Source: an uncultured Clostridia bacterium
Lineage (GTDB): Bacteria; Bacillota; Clostridia; Christensenellales; Borkfalkiaceae
Length of the DNA stretch: 5,169 bases
Direction of reading: 5' to 3'
Assembly: GCA_934249265.1 (NCBI GenBank)
Contig: CAKQKQ010000110.1
Coordinates: forward strand, 1-5,169
Numbering within the stretch: position 1 is the first letter of the stretch; every line of letters begins with the position of its first letter. The notes beneath the pieces are model-generated. The model was given only the letters and a program-made list of their open reading frames with translations. It had not been told where the DNA came from and searched no databases. Below are positions 1 to 4,546 of this stretch, piece after piece. Made by a program: the position numbers and the translations under genes.

Positions 1-540
1 GTCAAGAACAAATTTATTGGTATATACATTGTAGCAGTTAGCCCAACCTTCTCTTTTAATAGTGGTAGTAGTTGTCAAATCAATATCATTGCCGAGTTTG
101 TAATATTTACCAACTTCTGAACCAATGTATTTGAATTGACCTGCAGTGGTAACAACATAAGGCGAGTTGACCGAACCGTCGCCTTCAGCGAATTTAGAAT
201 CGGGATCAAGCACGCTATAATCGAAAGAAAACTTAAGCGAGTTGTCACCCTTTACACTGATAGTACATTTGTAGTTTCCTACCGTTGCAGACGAGAAGTC
301 GTTTTCAAATTCACACATAGTGTTTTTATATTCAACCGTCTTTACAGTGTCGCCGTAATGAAGATTTACTTTGAAACCTGTGGTATCAAACTCATCACCT
401 ACATAATATTGCGTTTTGGGCTGACCAACGAGTGAAATCGCCGTAAGGTCGTTAAATACAAATTTACAGCCTGTCAAAAGCGCAGCCATCATCGTTACCG
501 CTAAAAGCGAAACGACAATAAGTCTTAATTTCCTTTTCAT
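1..540 (-). CDS. Ig-like domain surface lipoprotein (3' end outside window)
   Basis: Only the first 180 codons are in the window; the frame is open to base 1. Residues 1-25 form a lipoprotein signal: MKRKLR, a hydrophobic stretch, then the lipobox LLTGC with the lipidated Cys at residue 25, so the protein is probably anchored to the outer face of the membrane. Residues about 32-115 match the pattern of bacterial Ig-like domains of the Big_3 type (AISLVGQPKTQYYVGDEFDT, then GFKVNLHYGD, ending with GNYKCTISVKGDNS). Residues about 119-160 carry GDGSVNSPYVVTTAGQFKYI and YYKLGNDIDL, the usual opening of large repetitive surface modules such as those with GLUG repeats. The start is supported by AAGGAGA seven bases upstream. 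It follows the prepilin-like gene on the same strand, which suggests a shared surface role. Lipoprotein and Ig assignments are firm by motif; ligand and function are unknown. Confidence 0.88.
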   Translation of the reverse strand, partial: MKRKLRLIVVSLLAVTMMAALLTGCKFVFNDLTAISLVGQPKTQYYVGDEFDTTGFKVNLHYGDTVKTVEYKNTMCEFENDFSSATVGNYKCTISVKGDNSLKFSFDYSVLDPDSKFAEGDGSVNSPYVVTTAGQFKYIGSEVGKYYKLGNDIDLTTTTTIKREGWANCYNVYTNKFVLD

Positions 541-547
541 ATTAATT

Positions 548-554
548 TCTCCTT
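548..554 (-). promoter_or_regulatory. Ribosome binding site of the lipoprotein gene
   Basis: The minus strand reads AAGGAGA, with seven bases between it and the ATG at 540-538. This is a near-perfect Shine-Dalgarno match and fixes the start codon. Confidence 0.85.
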
Positions 555-596
555 AATATAATTATTCACAAGTTTTATAAAAAACTTTGCTTTTAA

Positions 597-625
597 ATTT
601 AAACCGATTAGTTTTGGTATATCAA
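597..625 (-). promoter_or_regulatory. Possible internal promoter before the lipoprotein gene
   Basis: The minus strand has TTGATA (625-620), a 17-base spacer and TTAAAT (602-597), about 57 bases before the ATG. The -35 box fits 5 of 6 positions but the -10 box only 4 of 6, in an AT-rich gap where chance matches are common. A small AT-rich hairpin, AAGTTTT/AAAACTT at 570-587, lies between it and the gene. There is no GC-rich terminator in the 541-648 gap, so read-through from the prepilin-like gene is equally possible. Confidence 0.3.
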
Positions 626-648
626 AATTTAAGATTTTATGCCTAATT

Positions 649-2517
649 TTAATAATAGTATCTTACAAGAACAAGCGTATCTCCGGAATAAACTTCCACC
701 TTTTCAACAACGCTGTCATAAGTGCTGTAATTGGTTGTTGCCATACCCTTTGAGTCAACGTCGAGCGTAAACACCTTTGCGTTTGCATCGAAAGTCGTTT
801 CGGCAACGATAGACTCGCCCGTATAAGTATCGGTTGTTTTAAGCGCATAATATTGAGTTCCGTCCATCAACATTTTTTGCTCGTAATTTTTAACAACGGG
901 CTTGTAAGTAACTTTCACTTTAAGGCTGTTGTCGCCTTGATAGTTGGAAAGTTCGGTTGCTCCTTCGGGAAGGTAAACCTTAATTTGCGCATTGTTCGTC
1001 GGGAAGTTTTCGGTTTTGCCCGTATGATTAATTACGTTGTAACTTTCATACGTGTGCATATCCAAATTAGTGATATAACCGATATTAGAGAATTTGTATC
1101 CCCTAATAATATCTTTTTCGTTGGGGTCTTCCATAAGCATAATCGCGTTATACTTGGTGAGCGAACCCGTTTTTACGTTGTTTACGTAAAGTTTACGAAC
1201 GCCCGAGAAAGTTGATTTAAAGAAACCGTCTTGAGAAGTAAGTACGTTGAACACGGGAACAAGATATTTTACTCTAATATCGCCGTTTGCGTTGATTTCA
1301 ACGTTTTCAAGCGTTGTGCCGTCACTCAACGTGCCCGTACCCATACCCTTGCTGTCGATATACATATATTGACCGTTGGTGGGATATTCGCACACATAAT
1401 CAGTACCGTAAACTATGTTGGCGTTTTCGTATTTAATGGAGTCTTCAGTCGTAACCGAATTTGACTTGGAAACGCTTACGGTTGCGCCCGTGTTGCCGGA
1501 CGAATTGAACGTTGCATTTTCGCCGATAACAAGGTCGATTTTGCTTGTATTATCCTTTCCGAGAGACACAAAGACAGAACCTTCGATAAGCGTAACTCTC
1601 GACGGAATAACTATCGTCGTGTTTATTTTAAGATTATCCAAACCTTTGTTGGTTGAATTTAATTTTTGTTCTGTTATTTCAATAACGCCGCCGTCAACGA
1701 GCGAATTTACGCACGAAACGTTGGGCGTGCCGTCGTTTGAAGTGTCGAAAGACGGCAAATACATGCCCTTATCGCCTATGTAAAGCGTGTTTTCAACGGA
1801 CATTGCGTTAATGAGGTCGTTTGCGTTGATTTTAAACTTTTTGTCGGAAATTGCGTTGGCAATTTTGGTCAAATTTGCCTTATATGCGGCAACTATCGAG
1901 GCAGAAATTTCGGCAGAAGTGCTGAATTTTTCTTCTGCGGCGGCAATTATGCCCGAACCAGTGCTGCCCTTTATTTCGCTGATCGCTTGATCAACTTCTT
2001 TAATGGTTTTATCGATATAATAAAGATTTCTGTTGTACGGATTAATCGCTTCTACGGGGCGGTTGCCGTTTTCCGTAACGGTGTCGTCGGGGATACTGTC
2101 GGAACTGTCTCCGCCGGTTACTCCGCCTGCGGCAAAAGTAGCATAATTTCCGCTTATTGATGCGGTACGAGATGCCGTCCTAAATGCGGTTTTGTTTTCA
2201 AGGAGTCTCAAGTTGTTGACGCTGGCGTCGTACCAAAGCGAATATCCGTCGGGCGAAGACGCACGGTCAAAACCCAAATCTTCAAGAATTTGCTTGATTT
2301 CGTCAGCAGAATAACTCGATCTGCCGTCATCGAGCGAACGCAAAACGATTTTTTCGTTGATATTGCGAACGTCCGCTTTCGCTTTTGCAACTTTGGCATT
2401 GCTGATTACGTTGCCGAATACCGGAATAAGTACCGCCGACAATACGGCGATTACCGCTATGACGATAACAAGTTCGACAAGCGTAAAGCCTTTTTTAATC
2501 TTTTTTGAAAATTTCAT
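649..2517 (-). CDS. Large prepilin-like surface protein, 622 aa
   Basis: Residues 1-34 are a textbook class III (type IV pilin) signal. A short basic leader MKFSKKIKKG is followed by FTLVE, giving prepilin peptidase cleavage after Gly10 and Glu at mature position 5, then a hydrophobic helix to about residue 33. Residues 35-110 are a pilin-like helix followed by a small domain with GYSLWYDASVNNLRLLE, a pattern I associate with Clostridia prepilins. Residues 160-250 are helical and Ala/Lys/Ile-rich. From 300 to 622 the chain is beta-rich and Thr/Ser/Asn-rich (for example TTIVIPSRVTLIEGSVFV), like Gram-positive surface proteins. DKGM or DSKGM recurs at residues 249, 388 and 588. Ordinary pilins have about 120-200 residues, so most of this protein is a displayed ectodomain. 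The start is supported by GGAG eight bases upstream. It could be a pilus tip or minor pilin, or a pseudopilin-anchored adhesin; no assembly genes are in view. Confidence 0.9.
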   Translation of the reverse strand: MKFSKKIKKGFTLVELVIVIAVIAVLSAVLIPVFGNVISNAKVAKAKADVRNINEKIVLRSLDDGRSSYSADEIKQILEDLGFDRASSPDGYSLWYDASVNNLRLLENKTAFRTASRTASISGNYATFAAGGVTGGDSSDSIPDDTVTENGNRPVEAINPYNRNLYYIDKTIKEVDQAISEIKGSTGSGIIAAAEEKFSTSAEISASIVAAYKANLTKIANAISDKKFKINANDLINAMSVENTLYIGDKGMYLPSFDTSNDGTPNVSCVNSLVDGGVIEITEQKLNSTNKGLDNLKINTTIVIPSRVTLIEGSVFVSLGKDNTSKIDLVIGENATFNSSGNTGATVSVSKSNSVTTEDSIKYENANIVYGTDYVCEYPTNGQYMYIDSKGMGTGTLSDGTTLENVEINANGDIRVKYLVPVFNVLTSQDGFFKSTFSGVRKLYVNNVKTGSLTKYNAIMLMEDPNEKDIIRGYKFSNIGYITNLDMHTYESYNVINHTGKTENFPTNNAQIKVYLPEGATELSNYQGDNSLKVKVTYKPVVKNYEQKMLMDGTQYYALKTTDTYTGESIVAETTFDANAKVFTLDVDSKGMATTNYSTYDSVVEKVEVYSGDTLVLVRYYY

Positions 2518-2525
2518 TGCAACTA

Positions 2526-2530
2526 CTCCG
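2526..2530 (-). promoter_or_regulatory. Ribosome binding site of the prepilin-like gene
   Basis: The minus strand reads CGGAG with GGAG at 2529-2526, eight bases before the ATG at 2517-2515. This start places the basic leader and FTLVE motif exactly where prepilins have them, so signal and ribosome site agree. Confidence 0.75.
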
Positions 2531-2590
2531 TCTAAAACTTTTTTCGTTTTCGTTTGAATTTTTCTGTATTTTTTTAATTTCTAATTTTTA

Positions 2591-2648
2591 GGTGACGCGT
2601 TTTTGAGTGATGTGATTATTGCGCTTTTGGTGGTGCGTTTTTGAGTGA
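2591..2648. repeat. 20-base direct repeat, two copies, 38-base period
   Basis: GGTGACGCGTTTTTGAGTGA at 2591-2610 recurs at 2629-2648 with 18 of 20 bases identical; the last 14 bases are exact. Both copies lie within 135 bases upstream of the prepilin-like start. They could be paired binding sites for a regulator or a simple local duplication. Confidence 0.6.
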
Positions 2649-2753
2649 CTCACCGTGTTGCGCGGAGGTTTTATCGTGCCCGACTGACCGTTTTACTCAA
2701 TACGTATTGCGGTTTTCGGTCTTTTTTGTCAAACCGTTTGCAATAAACGTTGC

Positions 2754-2794
2754 TTGTCCGCAAAGATTTGCGGACAAAGGGCGCGCCCTTTGTC
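2754..2794. repeat. Overlapping hairpin and 22-base perfect palindrome
   Basis: On the plus strand TTGTCCGCAAA (2754-2764) pairs with TTTGCGGACAA (2767-2777). Overlapping this, 2773-2794 is a perfect 22-base palindrome centred on GGCGCGCC: the arm GACAAAGGGCG is followed directly by its complement. The segment 2773-2777 belongs to both, so in RNA or extruded DNA only one structure can form fully at a time. On the plus strand the second arm is followed by CAATTTTAT, too weak a T-run for a confident terminator; on the minus strand there is no T-run. Confidence 0.7.
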
Positions 2795-2817
2795 AATTTT
2801 ATAACCGTTTTAACGTT

Positions 2818-2887
2818 TTTAATTATTCGCCTTGATTACTCGTCTTTTAATTGTTCGCCTTTAATTGTTCGCCTTTAACTGTTCGCC
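2818..2887. repeat. 14-base tandem repeat, about five units
   Basis: The unit TTTAATTGTTCGCC occurs at 2846-2859 and 2860-2873 exactly, and at 2874-2887 with one change. An earlier unit at 2818-2831 has one change, and the 14 bases between (2832-2845) are a degenerate copy. This gives 70 bases, or five periods. On the message strand of the prepilin-like gene the unit reads GGCGAACAATTAAA. It resembles an iteron array or a slippage-prone tract; no known repeat class is recognised. Confidence 0.75.
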
Positions 2888-2913
2888 ACCGTTCGTAAAC
2901 GTTTTTCGTTTGA

Positions 2914-2931
2914 CATTATATAAATATAATG
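2914..2931. repeat. 18-base AT palindrome
   Basis: CATTATAT, a two-base centre AA, then ATATAATG: a perfect inverted repeat. TTGACA directly precedes it on the plus strand, but only nine bases separate that from TATAAT, so it is not a normal promoter. An operator-like site or a small hairpin in the leader is possible. Confidence 0.55.
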
Positions 2932-3181
2932 CTCGACTTTTTGTCGGCGTTTCGGCGGTTTGACACGTTAAGTTTTAGCGTTTTACTCTTTGTGAAGGCG
3001 TTTAATGCCGCTTACGGTTTTTAAATTATGCGTTTTACCGCTTGATTATTACTTTTAAACGCACTAATTAAGCAAAATTTTGTAAATCGGCGCAATTTTT
3101 TGTGTTGCAAGTCAACAAATCGGTGTCAATTCGACCTAAAATCGTCTTGATAATTAAATATATTACGCAATTTACTGTTTA

Positions 3182-3210
3182 ATCATATAACGCCGAAATA
3201 TTTTTGTCAA
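3182..3210 (-). promoter_or_regulatory. Near-consensus sigma-A promoter driving the prepilin-like gene
   Basis: The minus strand reads TTGACA (3210-3205, 6 of 6), a 17-base spacer, then TATGAT (3187-3182, 5 of 6). This is the best promoter in the window and points at the prepilin-like gene, about 665 bases before its start codon. No other minus-strand gene lies between, so either the gene has a long leader or an unannotated RNA is made from here. Confidence 0.6.
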
Positions 3211-3349
3211 GCACTTTTATCAAATTTTATATAAAAAAGTCGAAATTTTACAATTTATGGCTATTTTACCCCTTTGAACGGGTCAAATGGCGGCTTTCTT
3301 TACAATTTGCAAAGGAAAATTTTACATAAATTTCATTTGGTTAACTTTT

Positions 3350-3378
3350 TTGACAAAACGTAAAGTTTATTTTACAAA
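3350..3378 (+). promoter_or_regulatory. Possible plus-strand promoter
   Basis: TTGACA (3350-3355), a 17-base spacer, then TACAAA (3373-3378, 4 of 6). Transcription would enter the G+T-rich tract and run to the hairpin at 3680-3706, a span of about 330 bases without a credible gene. The consensus -35 box makes it worth listing, but the -10 box is weak. Confidence 0.3.
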
Positions 3379-3396
3379 AAAAGTATTGATTTTGCC

Positions 3397-3415
3397 CGTT
3401 TTACTTTGTAAAACG
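3397..3415. repeat. CGTTTTAC inverted repeat
   Basis: CGTTTTAC, spacer TTT, GTAAAACG: a perfect 8-base-pair inverted repeat. Its left half recurs as CGTTTTAC at 2979 and 3031, as CGTTTTAC at 2689, and as CGTTTTAA at 2806. It may be an operator or a small hairpin. Confidence 0.5.
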
Positions 3416-3420
3416 AACGA

Positions 3421-3640
3421 AAATCGAGGGGTGATTTCGGGAAATTTTTGGGTGATGAGTTTTGGGGAATTAGGTTTTGAATGACGGGGACGGTTTGAAG
3501 TTTTGGTTGTGTGGGGTCTTGGGTGTGTGGGTGCTTTAGTGAGTTATAACGGGCGGTCGATTTTTTGTTGTCTTGAGTTTATTTTGGTGCGGTTTTTAGG
3601 TGGTTGGGGTGTTGGTGTTGGTTTTTTGTGCTGTTTTTAG
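3421..3640. other. G+T-rich, C-poor tract
   Basis: By hand count, 3481-3640 on the plus strand has 73 T, 62 G, 15 A and 10 C, so 84 percent G+T. It holds runs such as GGGG, GGG and GGG within 3511-3530, and closely spaced GG pairs at 3599-3621. No gene is visible on either strand. The minus strand would be a C/A-rich RNA with little structure; the plus strand could form two-layer G-quadruplexes. It lies between the minus-strand promoter and the hairpin at 3680. Confidence 0.6.
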
Positions 3641-3666
3641 GAGTAACGAATAACAAATTTTGCGTT

Positions 3667-3712
3667 AAAATAAAAAGGCGGGCGGCGAAAAATTTTTTCG
3701 CCGCCCTATTTT
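3667..3712. terminator. Strong bidirectional hairpin terminator
   Basis: GGGCGGCGAAAAA (3680-3692) and its exact complement (3694-3706) form a 13-base-pair inverted repeat around one base. On the minus strand the GC stem is followed after GCC by TTTTTATTTT, a good rho-independent terminator for anything transcribed leftward from the repeat block. On the plus strand it is followed by TATTTTGAGG, a weaker T-run, so termination that way is less certain. Confidence 0.75.
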
Positions 3713-3765
3713 GAGGAGTGTTTTCTATGTTAAAATTTGGCTTATTTTATAAAAATTTACTTTAA
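3713..3765 (+). pseudogene. Possible 5' fragment of an interrupted gene
   Basis: A good ribosome site GAGGAG (3713-3718) stands eight bases before ATG at 3727. The frame reads MLKFGLFYKNLL and stops at TAA (3763-3765), which lies inside the first bases of the hairpin repeat starting near 3761. The simplest reading is a gene start cut off by the repeat. A 12-residue leader-type peptide, or chance, cannot be excluded. No family is recognisable from so few residues. Confidence 0.25.
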
Positions 3766-3829
3766 CAATTCCTCCGTCACGCGTTCCGCGTGCCACCTCC
3801 CAAGCCGAGCGAGAATTGAGTCCTTTAAG

Positions 3830-3937
3830 CCTTAAAGACATCTTTTTTGCCATTTACCGCAAACGCTCACTTGTCATACATATAGTATGCCGTCGCTCGC
3901 GTTTGTAATAAATCATCTAAAAAATATGGCTTTAAGG
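3830..3937. repeat. Long imperfect hairpin at the core of copy 1
   Basis: CCTTAAAGAC (3830-3839) pairs with GGCTTTAAGG (3928-3937) at 9 of 10 positions. Further in, CAAACGC (3860-3866) pairs exactly with GCGTTTG (3899-3905), and CATAC (3875-3879) with GTATG (3885-3889) around the loop ATATA. The bases between also partly pair, including T-rich 3842-3848 with A-rich 3919-3924. The result is a rod of roughly 108 bases that could form in RNA of either strand. Confidence 0.6.
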
Positions 3938-3950
3938 TGCTTCGCATTTT

Positions 3951-4090
3951 AACGTCAATAAATTTAGGAAAATCAAGGCAAACGAACGCAATAATACCAA
4001 GTGGTATTAAAAGCGAGTTTAACAAAGATTTTACAAATTTAGTGCCGTTAAAACTTAATCTATTCAATTCTCGCTCGGCTCACAAAGGAG
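3951..4090. repeat. 151-base-period direct repeat, unit 1
   Basis: These 140 bases match 4102-4241 without gaps at 129 positions (92 percent). The unit contains the palindrome ATACCAAGTGGTAT (3994-4007) and ends with the right arm of the element (TCAATTCTCGCTCGGCT, CACAAAGGAG). In the one frame open in both copies, nine of the eleven differences change the amino acid, which argues against coding. Confidence 0.8.
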
Positions 4091-4101
4091 GCTGAAAATT
4101 T

Positions 4102-4241
4102 GACGTCAATAAATTTAGGAAAATCAAGGCAAACGAACACAATAATATCAAATGGTATTATAAGGGAGTTTAACAAAGATTTTGCAAATTTTGTGACGTT
4201 AAGACTTAATCTGTTCAATTCTCGCTCGGCTCACAAAGGAG
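4102..4241. repeat. 151-base-period direct repeat, unit 2 (partial element copy)
   Basis: This is a second copy of the right part of the expanded element, abutting the first with no left end of its own. The small palindrome is kept in wobble form (ATATCAAATGGTAT), so RNA pairing survives the base change. The copy diverges from unit 1 right after CACAAAGGAG. It probably arose by tandem duplication or by insertion of one element beside another. Confidence 0.8.
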
Positions 4242-4249
4242 ACTATGAT

Positions 4250-4315
4250 TTGAAAATCAACATACCCACCTTTCAAGAAAGGCTGAAATTTGAACGAAGG
4301 TTTATTAAAAACTAA
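4250..4315 (+). pseudogene. Short open tail, possible 3' remnant of an interrupted gene
   Basis: Beyond the repeat end, the frame reads KINIPTFQERLKFERRFIKN and stops at 4313-4315, with the terminator stem starting on the last two bases of that stop. The frame stays open upstream through repeat unit 2 to 4100. AAAGGAG (4235-4241) lies eight bases before a TTG at 4250, but that sequence is part of the repeat. The charged, helix-prone tail running straight into a terminator looks like the end of a former gene. Alternatively it is a chance frame or a 21-residue peptide. Confidence 0.25.
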
Positions 4316-4349
4316 AACTCGCCCACTTAAACAAGCGAGCGAGTTTTTT
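4314..4349. terminator. Bidirectional rho-independent terminator
   Basis: AAAACTCGC (4314-4322) and GCGAGTTTT (4339-4347) form a perfect nine-base-pair stem with a 16-base loop; a second GCGAG at 4335-4339 allows an alternative pairing. On the plus strand the stem ends in six T (4344-4349). On the minus strand it ends GCGAGTTTTAGTTTTT, so it could also end transcripts from the surface-protein gene at 4547-5169. Confidence 0.7.
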
Positions 4350-4365
4350 GGAAGTTAATTTTTTT

Positions 4366-4407
4366 CTTGTCTCACTTATGTGAGATAAGATTTTTGCGAT
4401 TTTTTTA
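4366..4407 (+). terminator. Second plus-strand terminator-like hairpin
   Basis: CTTGTCTCAC (4366-4375), loop TTAT, GTGAGATAAG (4380-4389): a ten-base-pair stem with one G-U pair, followed on the plus strand by ATTTTTGCGATTTTTTT. The minus-strand side is followed by A residues, so it would act only on plus-strand transcripts. Confidence 0.5.
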
Positions 4408-4459
4408 CCGTGCAAATTTTTGTCGAGATTTTAAACAGTCTTTATGTAATAGTCGCCGT

Positions 4460-4525
4460 TTTAACAATCCCTCCGTCACGCGTTCCGCGTGCCACCTCCC
4501 TTTGCACAAAGGAGGCAAAAATTTG
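4460..4525. repeat. Hairpin repeat, copy 2 (compact form)
   Basis: A 66-base element with two stems: CACGCG/CGCGTG with loop TTC (4477-4491), then CCTCCCTTTG (4495-4504) pairing with CAAAGGAGG (4507-4515) with one bulged C. It begins 22 bases beyond the stop codon of the neighbouring minus-strand gene, a typical site for small intergenic repeats. From memory, GC-rich units of this kind (CCTCCGTCACG with a complementary GGAGG end) are dispersed in many Clostridia genomes; I could not check this here. It lacks a following T-run on either strand, so it is not a clear terminator. Confidence 0.65.
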
Positions 4526-4546
4526 GCCGATTTTTAACTTTGCAAA

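Larger units (their letters stand above)
2518..3175 (-). promoter_or_regulatory. Predicted long 5' leader of the prepilin-like gene
   Basis: If the promoter at 3182-3210 is used, transcription starts near 3175 and the message has about 650 untranslated bases before the prepilin-like start. The segment is A- and C-rich on the transcribed sense and contains a 20-base direct repeat, two overlapping palindromes, a 14-base tandem repeat and an AT palindrome. I do not recognise any known riboswitch or structured RNA class in it. A promoter nearer the gene cannot be excluded, although I found none with two good boxes. Confidence 0.4.
3761..4102. mobile_element. Hairpin repeat, copy 1, with expanded fold-back interior
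   Basis: The left 41 bases (3761-3801) match 4460-4500 at 40 of 41 positions and include the hairpin CACGCG/CGCGTG and CCTCCC. The right end CACAAAGGAGGC (4081-4092), followed by a spaced AAAATTTG, matches the right end of the second copy (4505-4525). In copy 2 the two ends meet directly; here they are separated by about 280 bases. The insert begins and ends with a perfect 17-base inverted repeat, AGCCGAGCGAGAATTGA (3803-3819) and its complement (4064-4080), which extends the stem. No transposase is present, so any mobility would be non-autonomous. AAAATTT on both flanks (3752-3758, 4095-4101) could be a target duplication, but it is AT-rich and inside the conserved end, so weak. Confidence 0.6.
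2518..4546. other. 2-kb gene-free region between two surface-protein genes
   Basis: No reading frame here has both a credible start and a family resemblance. The open frames of 60-71 codons lack good ribosome sites, or lie inside repeats whose copies differ mainly at amino-acid-changing positions. The region divides into a probable promoter and long leader for the prepilin-like gene (2518-3210), an AT-rich segment (3211-3420), a G+T-rich tract (3421-3640), a strong hairpin (3680-3706), and a block of hairpin repeats and relics (3713-4525). The individual elements are listed separately. Confidence 0.7.

Noticed and set aside
853..1990. Several plus-strand open frames of 67-122 codons opposite the prepilin-like gene
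   Set aside because: They are shadows of a well-supported minus-strand gene with a signal peptide and ribosome site, and have no motifs of their own.
2641..2835. A 64-codon plus-strand open frame antisense to the prepilin leader
   Set aside because: No ribosome site before its start, no recognisable motif, and it runs through the palindromes and the start of the tandem repeat.
2818..2887. CRISPR array
   Set aside because: The 14-base units abut directly with no unique spacers, and no cas gene is nearby.
2910..2930. TTGACA followed by TATAAT on the plus strand as a promoter
   Set aside because: The spacer is only nine bases, far short of the 16-18 needed.
3287..3484. A 65-codon plus-strand open frame
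   Set aside because: No good ribosome site; the residues simply follow the T-rich composition, and it contains the promoter-like site and the CGTTTTAC palindrome.
3867..4067. A 66-codon minus-strand open frame
   Set aside because: It lies wholly inside the hairpin element, overlaps its core stem, and shows no ribosome site or family motif.
3761..4102. Insertion sequence with transposase
   Set aside because: There is no transposase-like frame in the element; only a non-autonomous repeat can be supported.
4100..4315. A 71-codon plus-strand open frame starting at TTG
   Set aside because: Its first 47 codons are repeat unit 2, whose other copy differs mainly by amino-acid-changing substitutions and then hits a stop. 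Only the last 21 codons are kept, as a possible gene remnant.
2518..4546. tRNA, rRNA or a known large structured RNA
   Set aside because: I saw no cloverleaf, no conserved rRNA segments, and no signature of RNase P, tmRNA, 6S or common riboswitches; a covariance-model search was not possible here.
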